Assembly (NCBI GenBank): GCA_947053595.1
Contig: CAMRSX010000011.1
Location: 1-43,880 of the forward strand
Reading direction: 5' to 3'
Source: an uncultured Clostridia bacterium
GTDB taxonomy: Bacteria > Bacillota > Clostridia > Christensenellales > UBA1242
Length of the DNA stretch: 43,880 nt
A program made the translations under genes and the position numbers. This document shows positions 15,519 through 23,993 of this stretch, one piece after another; position 1 is the stretch's first letter; each line of letters begins with the position of its first letter. The notes under the pieces were generated by a model. That model made no database searches. It saw nothing but the letters and a program-made list of their open reading frames with translations, and was not told the DNA's origin.

Positions 15519-17645
15519 ATGGAATATAAAAAATATGTTATGAATGTTGCAGGCAAAGACATCATTTTTGAAACAGGAAAGCTTTGCATGCAATCAAACG
15601 GCTCTTGCACAGTTCGTTGTGGCGACACCGTGGTGATGGTGAATGTAACCATGAGCGCAGAGCCAAAACCGGGAATTGACTTTTTCCCACTTTCAGTTGA
15701 ATATCAAGAAAAGATGTATTCTGTTGGAAAAATTCCGGGCGGCTTTAAAAAGCGTGAAGGACGCCCAAGCGACAAAGCTATTTTGGTTTCTCGTCTGATT
15801 GACAGACCTTTGCGTCCTCTTTTTCCAAAGGGATTTTTCAATGATGTGGTTGTGGTTGCAACTGCGTTGTCCATCGACCCAGATGTCAGCCCAGAGCCTC
15901 TTGCAATGCTTGGCTCTTCGTTTGCGCTTGCAATTTCTGACATTCCTTTCCTTGGACCAACAGGTTCGGTTGCCATTGGCTTGGTGGACGGAAAATTTAT
16001 CATCAATCCAAATCAAGAGCAGCGTGAAAAAAGCCAGCTTAACTTGACAGTCAGCGGAACTGACGAAGCTGTGCTTATGATTGAAGGTGGCGCAAATGAA
16101 GTGCCAGAAAGCATCTTCCTTGATGCCATCATGACAGCTTTTGAAGAAATCAAGAAAATTGTTAAGTTCATCAAAAATGTCAAGGCAGAAATTGGCGTGC
16201 CTGTCAATCCTGAAATTCCTTATTATGTCATTCCTGACGAAATTGACAAAGAAGTGCGAAGCTATGCCGACAAACTTTATGATGATGTGTTGAAAGAGTT
16301 TGACCGCCATGCGCGTGAAGCAAAAGAAAAGGTGGCAAGGGCTGACATTATGGAGCACTTTGCAGAAATTTTCCCAGACAAGCAACGTGAAATTTCTGAC
16401 GTGATTTACAAGGTTAAGAAAGAAAAGGTTAGAGCCAAAATTTTGAACGACGGTGTGCGTCCTGACGGCAGAAAGCTGGATGAAATTCGTCCAATTTGGT
16501 GCGAAGTTGGCATGCTTCCAAGGGTGCACGGCTCGGCGGTGTTCACAAGAGGTGAAACACAAGTGCTGTCTGCACTCACACTTGGCACTGTGGGCGATGT
16601 TCAAAAATTGGAAGGCTTGGATGATGAAGATGTGAACAGATATGTTCATCACTATAACATGCCTCCTTATGCCACAGGCGAGGCAAGAATGATTAAAAGC
16701 ACTGGTCGTCGCGAAATTGGACACGGTGCTTTGGCAGAGCGTGCGCTTGAGCCTGTTGTGCCAAAAGAAGATGTTTTCCCATATGCACTGCGCATTGTTT
16801 CGGAAGTGCTTTCTTCAAACGGCTCTTCTTCAATGGCCAGCGTGTGCGGCTCCACCCTTGCACTTATGGATGGTGGCGTGCCAATTTCTGCACCAGTTTC
16901 TGGCATTGCAATGGGCTTGATTAAAGATGAAGCTTCCAACAAAGTTGCTGTGCTGTCTGACATTCAGGGCTTGGAAGATTTTCTTGGCGACATGGACTTT
17001 AAGGTGACAGGAACAGCCAAAGGCGTGACTGCCATTCAGATGGACATCAAAATTAAGGGCATTGACAAGGCCATTTTGACAGAAGCTTTGGAGCGCGCAA
17101 GAATTGGCAGGATGCACATCATGGACAAGCTGCTTGCTTGCATTGACAAGCCAAGAGCGGAAATTTCTCAGTATGCACCAAAAATCATCACCTTCAGCAT
17201 CGACCCAGAAAAGATTAAGGATGTCATTGGCTCTGGCGGAAAGACAATCAACAAGATTATTGACGAAACTGGCGTTAAGATTGACATTGAGGACGACGGC
17301 ACAGTGTTCATTGCCTCTGTTGATGCCGAAATGAGCGAAAAAGCAAAGAAAATCATCCTTTCAATTGTGGAAGATGTGGAAGTTGGCGATGTTTATGACG
17401 GAACAGTTGTGCGCATCATGACTTTTGGCGCTTTTGTTGACCTTGGCGGCGGAAAGGAAGGAATGATTCACATTTCAAAACTTTCCAACAAGCGAGTTGA
17501 AAAGGTGGAAGATGTTGTCAAAATTGGCGACGAAGTGGAAGTGGAAGTGATTAAAGTTGACGAAAAAGGCAGAGTTGACCTCAAACGCATCCTTCCAAAA
17601 GAAGAAAAAGAAGCAAATGCAAAAAGTGACAAAAAAGAAGACTAA
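15519..17645 (+). CDS. pnp: Polyribonucleotide nucleotidyltransferase (PNPase)
   Basis: PNPase degrades RNA 3' to 5' by phosphorolysis, releasing nucleoside diphosphates, and takes part in mRNA turnover. The 708-residue product has all expected parts: two RNase PH-like domains joined by a helical linker (about 1-545), a KH domain (about 555-615, with the G-S-G-G-K-T loop), and an S1 domain (about 622-690, G-x-F-V-D-L type). It ends in a short Lys/Glu tail. The ATG at 15519 was chosen because AGGAG precedes it and the aligned N-terminus begins there; a longer in-frame reading from 15459 runs through the promoter. A terminator follows at 17689-17716. Confidence 0.97.
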   Translation: MEYKKYVMNVAGKDIIFETGKLCMQSNGSCTVRCGDTVVMVNVTMSAEPKPGIDFFPLSVEYQEKMYSVGKIPGGFKKREGRPSDKAILVSRLIDRPLRPLFPKGFFNDVVVVATALSIDPDVSPEPLAMLGSSFALAISDIPFLGPTGSVAIGLVDGKFIINPNQEQREKSQLNLTVSGTDEAVLMIEGGANEVPESIFLDAIMTAFEEIKKIVKFIKNVKAEIGVPVNPEIPYYVIPDEIDKEVRSYADKLYDDVLKEFDRHAREAKEKVARADIMEHFAEIFPDKQREISDVIYKVKKEKVRAKILNDGVRPDGRKLDEIRPIWCEVGMLPRVHGSAVFTRGETQVLSALTLGTVGDVQKLEGLDDEDVNRYVHHYNMPPYATGEARMIKSTGRREIGHGALAERALEPVVPKEDVFPYALRIVSEVLSSNGSSSMASVCGSTLALMDGGVPISAPVSGIAMGLIKDEASNKVAVLSDIQGLEDFLGDMDFKVTGTAKGVTAIQMDIKIKGIDKAILTEALERARIGRMHIMDKLLACIDKPRAEISQYAPKIITFSIDPEKIKDVIGSGGKTINKIIDETGVKIDIEDDGTVFIASVDAEMSEKAKKIILSIVEDVEVGDVYDGTVVRIMTFGAFVDLGGGKEGMIHISKLSNKRVEKVEDVVKIGDEVEVEVIKVDEKGRVDLKRILPKEEKEANAKSDKKED

Positions 17646-17688
17646 AAAACTGAACGTCTTTTTTGAAAACTAAAGTTTTGTGAAAAGA

Positions 17689-17716
17689 AAAACACCCAAC
17701 ATTTGGGTGTTTTTGT
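17689..17716 (+). terminator. Rho-independent terminator after pnp
   Basis: AAACACCCAA pairs with TTGGGTGTTT around a CAT loop, followed by a T-rich stretch. Confidence 0.85.
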
Positions 17717-17827
17717 TTTTTAAAGCAAAAATTTGACACTTTGAAAGAAAATCGACAGCAAATGCACCAAAAGTGTTTTGCAACAAAAAAACTTTGCAAT
17801 TTTGGGAAAAAAGAACAGGGAAATTAG

Positions 17828-17857
17828 TTGCAAAATTTTAAGTATTTATGTTATACT
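17828..17857 (+). promoter_or_regulatory. Promoter of the large DUF5722 lipoprotein gene
   Basis: TTGCAA (17828-17833), an 18-base spacer and TATACT (17852-17857) with an extended -10 TG. No other promoter is seen before the metallophosphoesterase gene, so both genes should share it. Confidence 0.7.
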
Positions 17858-17891
17858 ATTTACACAAAAAATTTACATTAAGGAGAAAATT

Positions 17892-20800
17892 ATGAAAAAG
17901 CTTTTGAGCGTTGTTTTTTCATGCGTGATGGTGCTTTTGGTGGGGGCAACTTTTGCTGCTTGCGGCAAAGGAGATGACGACACGGTGATTTATGACGAAA
18001 GCCAAAATGCCATTTCCATGGTGGTGGGCGCAAGCAATGACGGCATTTCAATCAGCCTTGACAGCCAAGAGTCCGAAGTGGGAACAGCCACAGCCAAAAT
18101 TGTTTCTGTGAAGGCATATCAATATCTTGAAGCAGATGAAATTGTGGGCATGTCTTTGGATGTTGTGAAATCAAAAGACGCCAAAATTGTTGGGGAATAT
18201 AAGCTTGGCACCCAGCAAGATTTTTGGTTGCAACGCTTTGACGAAGGTTATGACAGGCTGTATGACAAATATTATGTTGTTTATGAGGATAAAATCCTTA
18301 AGGGTCCAGTTTACACCACACAAATTGAGGCGCAAAGAAACGCACAGCCTTTGCTTGACATCAAATCCAAAAAAGGTGTTTTGGGTGAAAATGTGGATTA
18401 TTTCAAAGATTTGAACTGCTCTTATGCAACTTTAAACTTTGAAGTGGAAAAACTGATGTATCCAAATGAAGGTGTTCTTGCTGGAGGGGGGACAATTGAA
18501 TTTGATGCCCCTTTGGACAATTTTTATGAATTTGTTTCTAATGGCAAAACATATTATTTCAGGAAAGATAGGGTGGACCACTTTGACCGCTATGTTAAAA
18601 GTTATTATGACGCTGGCGCTCATGTGACGGCCATCATTTACGCTGTCAACAACTATGACCAAATTTCTTTCCCTCAAAAATTCACTTACGACATTTCAGC
18701 TCATAATGTCACACTTATGGGGCTTAACACCTCAAACGAATATGGCTTTGGCTATTTGATTGCAATGATGGAATTTTTTGCAGAGCGTTACACACGCGAT
18801 GGTTTTGAAAACGGCTATATTGGAAACTTTGTGATGGGCAATGAAATTGACTATGCACAAGTTTACAACAGAATTGCCGATACTCATCAGCCACTGAATG
18901 TGTATATGGAAGAATATTCCAGACTTTTGAGATTGACAAATCTTGCAGTGAAAAAATATAACAGCAACATCACTGTTTGCGCTCCTTTCACACAGTGGTG
19001 GAGCCGCCGCTATACCAACCTTTCGGACAGCTATGCTCCAAAGGACATGATTGAATGGCTGAATGCCAAGACAAAGATGGAAGGCGATTTTAATTGGGGC
19101 ATTGCACCTCATTGCTATCCTTATGGGCTTGCGGCTGCGGAAGCGTTTTTGCAAGACACCATCAATGGCAAAAAGGATGCTGGAATGTCCAATGATATTG
19201 AAACCACTGGCGCATTGACCTTTTCCAACATCGAACTTTTGGACGAATACTTAAACCGCGACTTTATGAAGTGCAATGGGCAGGTTAGGCCTGTATATCT
19301 GACAGAATCTGGCATTTCATCTCAAAGCAACAGCGAACTTGACAGAAGAAGACAAGCTGGCGCGGTTGCCGCAGTGTGGTATAAGCTTTCTCAGTTGGAT
19401 TTTGTGAAATCTTTCTCTTATTACAGGCTGCGTGACCACATGGGAGATGGTGGCTTGGCAAACTTTGGGCTTTTGGACGCAAATGGAGAGCGCAAGCCAG
19501 CTTATCAGGTGTATAAATACATCGACACACAATATTCTGACTATGTTGCGCAAGAGTTTTTGAAAGAACTTTCTTATTGCGACAGCGAAGGCAAAATTCA
19601 AAACTTTGAAAACGGCGGAATTGCATCCTATCTTGATGTTTTGGATGTGTTTGGAACAGGCTATGATTTTTCGGGATTTGATTGGCAAAAAGCAAAGCCA
19701 GTCACCTGCGAGCGCGTTTATGAATTTGAAGACAAGATGGATTTAAGCGGTGTCAGATTTGACAGCAAAAACTTCCTCTATGACGGCACTGATAAGTCAA
19801 TTGAAGTGACGGGCTGCCCAGAGGGCGTGGAAGTTTCTTACAGTGAAGGGGAAGAGAGTTACACAACAAAACCAACGCTTCGCGAGATGGGCACAAAAAA
19901 TGTTGTTGCAACCTTCACAAAAGGCGGAGAAGTTGTTGGACAAAGAAAGGCAAGCATAACAGTTTCCAGACTTTCCACCAACAAAACGGTTTATGAAGCG
20001 GGAGAAAAGATTTTTGTGACAGCTCTTCGCAATGATGCGAATGTTCAACTTTCAAGCGACGCTTGGGTGGGAATTTTCAAAAAGGGTGCAACTCCTGGCA
20101 ACATAGACAACAATGAAATTTCTTATTATTATCACTATTTCAACTCTTACAACGACACATATGCCCGAACATTCTGCCTTCAGGATTGTCATCAAACCAC
20201 TGGCGTCAGCATGGGCGCTGGCAAATATGTGATTTACTATTTTGTGAATGGCGGATATGATTACATAGATTCAGTTGAAATTGAAGTTTTGCACGCTGGG
20301 CAAGACAGCGGTCTGGTGGACTTGTCGGATGTGAGCTTTGAAAGCGCTGAAATGGATGAGGGCGAAGCTGTTTGCATGCTGGAAATTTCTGGAAGCCTTC
20401 CACAAGGCGTGAGCGTGGAATATGAAAACAACACCGCTATGGCAGCTGGCTCTTTCCAAGCCAAGGCAATTTTCAAACTTGGGCAGCAAGTGCTGGAAGA
20501 AAGATATGCAGTTTTGTCTGTTTTGCCAAGTGATTTTCAGCGTCTTGCAATCAACAAAGATTGTTATTATGAATGGGAAGAAATTTTGGTGACAGTTGTT
20601 GCGCCAAATGATTCCACAGAAAAAGGCTGGTGGGTTGGGCTTTATGCCGAAGCAGATGTTCCATCTGAGACACAATCCATTTATTGGTATTATGCAAAGG
20701 ACGAAAGACACATCAACGGAAAGCAATACAACCTTGTTGAAACTTCTTTCTTCAACACCACGCGTGAAGAGTTTAAGAATGTGCCAGCGGGAAAATATAA

Positions 20801-22190
20801 GATTATTCTGTTTGATGAAAACAGCACCATTATGATGCAGATTAATTTTGAAGTTGAAAGGCACATAGTGGAAGAAAAGGGCACGCTTTCCATTGAAAAG
20901 ACAACCTTTTCTGAGGGCGAAACCATCATGGTGACGGCCACAAGGCCAGAATCAGCGCTTGCTGCATATTGGGTTGGGCTTTATGTGGCGGATGACGATG
21001 TTGAAAGCACCAAGTCAATTTATTGGTATAATGTTGTGGACAATCTGCATCAAAATGGTGAAGCTGTCAACATCAAGTTGCAAAACTATAACAAAGAGCG
21101 TGAAGAATGGAAAAATCTTCCAGCCGGCAGTTATAAATTTGTGCTGTTCAATTCTCCAAATTACACCATTGACGTCACAGTTCTGTTTGAAATTGAGCAG
21201 GCGGAAATTGTGGGAGAAGGCACACTTGAGTTAAACAAAGATACATATTTTGAAGGCGAAGACATTTTGGTTACAGCCACAAAACCAGAAAACGATTTTG
21301 TCAACTATTATTGGGTTGGCGTTTATGCAGCTGAGGACGACATCAACACCATAAAATCCATATATTGGTATGGCGTCACGGACGGACATGTCAGCGGTCA
21401 GGCATACAACATCAAGGCTCAAACCTTAAATCCAGAGCGCGCGGCATTGAAAGGTTTGCCAGCAGGACATTATAAAATGGTGCTGTTTGACACAGAAGGC
21501 TACACCATTGCAATGACATTGGAGTTTGAGGTTGTTGCAGTTGAAATCACCGAAAGAGGCACTTTGTCCACAGACAAATTGGTGTATGAAATTGGTGATG
21601 ACATCATGGTGACTGCCACAAAGCCAGAGATGGATTTTGGCACATATTGGGTGGCAATATATCTTGCAGGCGATGTTTTTGGCAGCGGCAGAAATACTTC
21701 AATTTATTATTATTACATTGACGAAAATCATGTTTCGGGGGAAGCTTTCAACATCAGATTGGGCGTTGGAAGTGACGCTCGCGCAGAATATGCTTCTCTT
21801 CCAGCAGGAAAATATAAGATTGTGCTTTTCAACACTTCGGGCTATACTGTTGAAACCATGGTGGAAATTCAAATTGGCACAAAAGAGCAGCAACCTGTTT
21901 TGGGCACACTTTCCACTGACAAAGCGGAGTATGCAGTTGGCGAAAACATTGTTGTCACAACAAACTGCCAAACAAGCGGGGCGTGGGTTGGAATTTACAA
22001 GGCAGAGGACAACCTTGCCAGCGCTTCTTCAATTGATTATTATTATCCAACAAATGGCGAAGGCATTTCACACAACCTTTCCACTTCTGGACTTGAAGCA
22101 GGAGAATATAAACTTGTGCTGTTCAGAGATGGCGGCTATACTGTTGAAGACACGCTGACAATCACAATTTCAGACGGCAGCGCAGCATAA
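17892..22190 (+). CDS. DUF5722 lipoprotein with MBG-type and six Ig-like repeats
   Basis: This 1432-residue surface lipoprotein begins at the ATG behind AAGGAG at 17880. It has a signal peptide and a lipobox ending F-A-A-C, followed by an acidic linker. Residues of about 35-610 match DUF5722, a TIM-barrel family resembling clan A glycoside hydrolases. G-N-E318-I-D and Y-L-T-E472-S-G are at the places of the acid/base and nucleophile glutamates, and N-T-S-N-E-Y lies before the first. Two MBG-like domains (first around 615-695) and six repeats of a W-V-G-x-Y / L-P-A-G-x-Y-K-x-V-L-F Ig-like unit follow. The last five units are adjacent, with a period of about 110 residues (20545-22180). No LPXTG motif is present. 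It is probably co-transcribed with the metallophosphoesterase 15 bases downstream. The substrate is unknown; the repeats may bind glycans or extend the barrel from the cell surface. Confidence 0.85.
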   Translation: MKKLLSVVFSCVMVLLVGATFAACGKGDDDTVIYDESQNAISMVVGASNDGISISLDSQESEVGTATAKIVSVKAYQYLEADEIVGMSLDVVKSKDAKIVGEYKLGTQQDFWLQRFDEGYDRLYDKYYVVYEDKILKGPVYTTQIEAQRNAQPLLDIKSKKGVLGENVDYFKDLNCSYATLNFEVEKLMYPNEGVLAGGGTIEFDAPLDNFYEFVSNGKTYYFRKDRVDHFDRYVKSYYDAGAHVTAIIYAVNNYDQISFPQKFTYDISAHNVTLMGLNTSNEYGFGYLIAMMEFFAERYTRDGFENGYIGNFVMGNEIDYAQVYNRIADTHQPLNVYMEEYSRLLRLTNLAVKKYNSNITVCAPFTQWWSRRYTNLSDSYAPKDMIEWLNAKTKMEGDFNWGIAPHCYPYGLAAAEAFLQDTINGKKDAGMSNDIETTGALTFSNIELLDEYLNRDFMKCNGQVRPVYLTESGISSQSNSELDRRRQAGAVAAVWYKLSQLDFVKSFSYYRLRDHMGDGGLANFGLLDANGERKPAYQVYKYIDTQYSDYVAQEFLKELSYCDSEGKIQNFENGGIASYLDVLDVFGTGYDFSGFDWQKAKPVTCERVYEFEDKMDLSGVRFDSKNFLYDGTDKSIEVTGCPEGVEVSYSEGEESYTTKPTLREMGTKNVVATFTKGGEVVGQRKASITVSRLSTNKTVYEAGEKIFVTALRNDANVQLSSDAWVGIFKKGATPGNIDNNEISYYYHYFNSYNDTYARTFCLQDCHQTTGVSMGAGKYVIYYFVNGGYDYIDSVEIEVLHAGQDSGLVDLSDVSFESAEMDEGEAVCMLEISGSLPQGVSVEYENNTAMAAGSFQAKAIFKLGQQVLEERYAVLSVLPSDFQRLAINKDCYYEWEEILVTVVAPNDSTEKGWWVGLYAEADVPSETQSIYWYYAKDERHINGKQYNLVETSFFNTTREEFKNVPAGKYKIILFDENSTIMMQINFEVERHIVEEKGTLSIEKTTFSEGETIMVTATRPESALAAYWVGLYVADDDVESTKSIYWYNVVDNLHQNGEAVNIKLQNYNKEREEWKNLPAGSYKFVLFNSPNYTIDVTVLFEIEQAEIVGEGTLELNKDTYFEGEDILVTATKPENDFVNYYWVGVYAAEDDINTIKSIYWYGVTDGHVSGQAYNIKAQTLNPERAALKGLPAGHYKMVLFDTEGYTIAMTLEFEVVAVEITERGTLSTDKLVYEIGDDIMVTATKPEMDFGTYWVAIYLAGDVFGSGRNTSIYYYYIDENHVSGEAFNIRLGVGSDARAEYASLPAGKYKIVLFNTSGYTVETMVEIQIGTKEQQPVLGTLSTDKAEYAVGENIVVTTNCQTSGAWVGIYKAEDNLASASSIDYYYPTNGEGISHNLSTSGLEAGEYKLVLFRDGGYTVEDTLTITISDGSAA
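20545..22180 (+). repeat. Tandem coding repeats, about 340 bp each (Ig-like units 2-6)
   Basis: Five adjacent in-frame units begin near 20545, 20878, 21220, 21555 and 21902. Each encodes a strand with K-x-x-Y/F-x-x-G-E, then V-T-A, W-V-G-x-Y, S-I-Y-W-Y, L-P-A-G-x-Y-K and V-L-F. DNA identity between units is moderate rather than exact, so the array is not recent. Confidence 0.75.
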
Positions 22191-22205
22191 AAGGGGAAAA
22201 AGAGA

Positions 22206-23852
22206 ATGCTTAAAATTTTTAAAACGCTTTCCGCCTTTATGTTTGCAGGAATGGTTTCGTTGGCAGCTGTGCCAGTTGGCTGCTGCAACGACGGTTTTGC
22301 TTTGTCAACCAACAAAAAAGAATATTTTGCTGGTGAAGAGGTGTATGTTTCTGCCCGCGGGGGAGAAGACTCTTGGGTGGGCATATATCTGGAAAAAGAT
22401 GACATTGCAAAGGTTGAGCCCATCCGTTGGTTTTATGTTGCCAAAAATGGATATCAACCCGGTCAAATCTATGGCTTGCAACACTCGGCGCCTTACACCA
22501 CCAGAGATGGCGGCATTTTGCGAAACCTTCCGGGCATTGGGAAATATAAGGTGGTGCTGCTGAAAAACAAGGACGACAATCTTAAGGTTGCAAAAACTGT
22601 GAAAATCAACATTGTGCCGGAGAAGCTGGAGAAGCCAGCGGCGCCAATAAGTTTGGAATATAACCTTGACAACGCCACCGACGGCTTGGCGGACGGAACA
22701 CTTAAGATTGTGTTTCAAAAAAATTCCACTGCCCAAGAGGTGCATCTGTTTTGGGCGGACAATCAGCAAATTTTGACGGAATACACCGGTCTTGCACCTT
22801 TCAAGGTGACGGAAGAAGTGACCACGTTCAGGATGTATGACAACACCCTCATTCCGTCCAACGCAACTCGCCTTTTGGCGTTTGGCGTCAACAATGCGGG
22901 CACCAGTGATGGCTATGCCGAGGCTGTGCTGCCACAGGGGTGCCAATATAACTTTGCGGGGAAAGTTACAAACGAGTTTCAAGTTGTCAGTGATGTGCAT
23001 ATCAGCATTGAAAAGCACGAACTTGCCGATTCTTCTTCAACTTTTGAGCAGCAAAGGCTGCTGCACGACAAGCACTTTCTTGACATGTGCAATGACATTG
23101 TGAAAACCAGCCCAAACAGCCAAGGCATCTTTGTGGTGGGCGACATTGCAAACTATGGAAGAACATATGAGTGGAATCAGATGTTCAACTTGGCAAACTC
23201 CGTGGAAAATTTGCCGCAGCTTTATTTCTCACTGGGCAATCATGATTTGTATGGCTCGGAGAGCTATGAAATGCAAGTTAAAACCTTTTTTAAATATGCC
23301 CAAACCGATTGCGTGTATTATGAAAGAGAAATTGCGGGCATATCCCACATCTTCTTGGGAACTGAAAGCAAGAAAAGCGGCGTGGATGCCGATTTGTCAG
23401 AAAATCAACTTGCTTGGTTTGAAGCAACTTTGCAAAGAGTGACAACCGCCAAACCTGAAAAGCCTGTGTTTGTTTATTTGCATCAATCTCTTTATGACAC
23501 CATTGCAGGCAGCTTTGCAGGTCAGGGTTGGGATGGCATCATGCAAGAAGACAGGTTTAGGGAAATTCTTAAAAAATATCCACAAATTTATATGTTTAAT
23601 GGGCACAGCCATTGGGATATGAACACCAAGGGCACCATGCACGCACAAACAGACAGTTTGCCAAACATTTTCAATACGGCATCGGTGGCATATCTTTGGG
23701 ACAGCTTTTATGTTCCTCAAGGGGAATATAAGCTGGGCTCTCAAGGGTTTTACATAAAAGTGTATGAAGACAAGGTGCTTGTGCTTGGAAGAGATTTTGC
23801 AAATGGCAAATGGATTTCCAGCGCTTGCTTTGAAGCAAAGTTTTCAAAATAA
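22206..23852 (+). CDS. Secreted lipoprotein metallophosphoesterase
   Basis: The 548-residue protein has a signal peptide and a lipobox ending V-P-V-G-C, one Ig-like W-V-G-I-Y repeat (about 30-140) of the type found in the upstream gene, and a second beta domain. The calcineurin-like phosphoesterase domain (about 258-540) has every metal-binding motif: S-D263-V-H265, G-D313, G-N345-H346-D347, H426, and G-H467-S-H469. Such enzymes hydrolyse phosphate mono- or diesters with two metal ions, here outside the membrane. The ATG follows GGGGAAAAAGAGA-type purines 15 bases after the stop of the DUF5722 gene, so the two form an operon. The shared repeat suggests both enzymes are targeted to the same surface ligand. 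The substrate (phosphosugar, phospholipid, nucleotide or teichoic acid) is not known. Confidence 0.85.
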   Translation: MLKIFKTLSAFMFAGMVSLAAVPVGCCNDGFALSTNKKEYFAGEEVYVSARGGEDSWVGIYLEKDDIAKVEPIRWFYVAKNGYQPGQIYGLQHSAPYTTRDGGILRNLPGIGKYKVVLLKNKDDNLKVAKTVKINIVPEKLEKPAAPISLEYNLDNATDGLADGTLKIVFQKNSTAQEVHLFWADNQQILTEYTGLAPFKVTEEVTTFRMYDNTLIPSNATRLLAFGVNNAGTSDGYAEAVLPQGCQYNFAGKVTNEFQVVSDVHISIEKHELADSSSTFEQQRLLHDKHFLDMCNDIVKTSPNSQGIFVVGDIANYGRTYEWNQMFNLANSVENLPQLYFSLGNHDLYGSESYEMQVKTFFKYAQTDCVYYEREIAGISHIFLGTESKKSGVDADLSENQLAWFEATLQRVTTAKPEKPVFVYLHQSLYDTIAGSFAGQGWDGIMQEDRFREILKKYPQIYMFNGHSHWDMNTKGTMHAQTDSLPNIFNTASVAYLWDSFYVPQGEYKLGSQGFYIKVYEDKVLVLGRDFANGKWISSACFEAKFSK

Positions 23853-23924
23853 AACTCTAAAAATTGCAAAAAAAAGCTGATGAATAAGGAAAAAATGAAC
23901 TTGGTATTTGTTTTTGAAAGCAGA

Positions 23925-23957
23925 AAAAAGCATATCGATTGATATGCTTTTTTTTGT
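23925..23957. terminator. Bidirectional rho-independent terminator
   Basis: AAAAGCATATC pairs with GATATGCTTTT around GATT, with A and T runs on both sides. It lies between the convergent metallophosphoesterase and ABC transporter genes and can serve both. Confidence 0.85.
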
Positions 23958-23993
23958 GCCTTCAAAATTTTTTTGTGAACTAAAACTTTTTTT

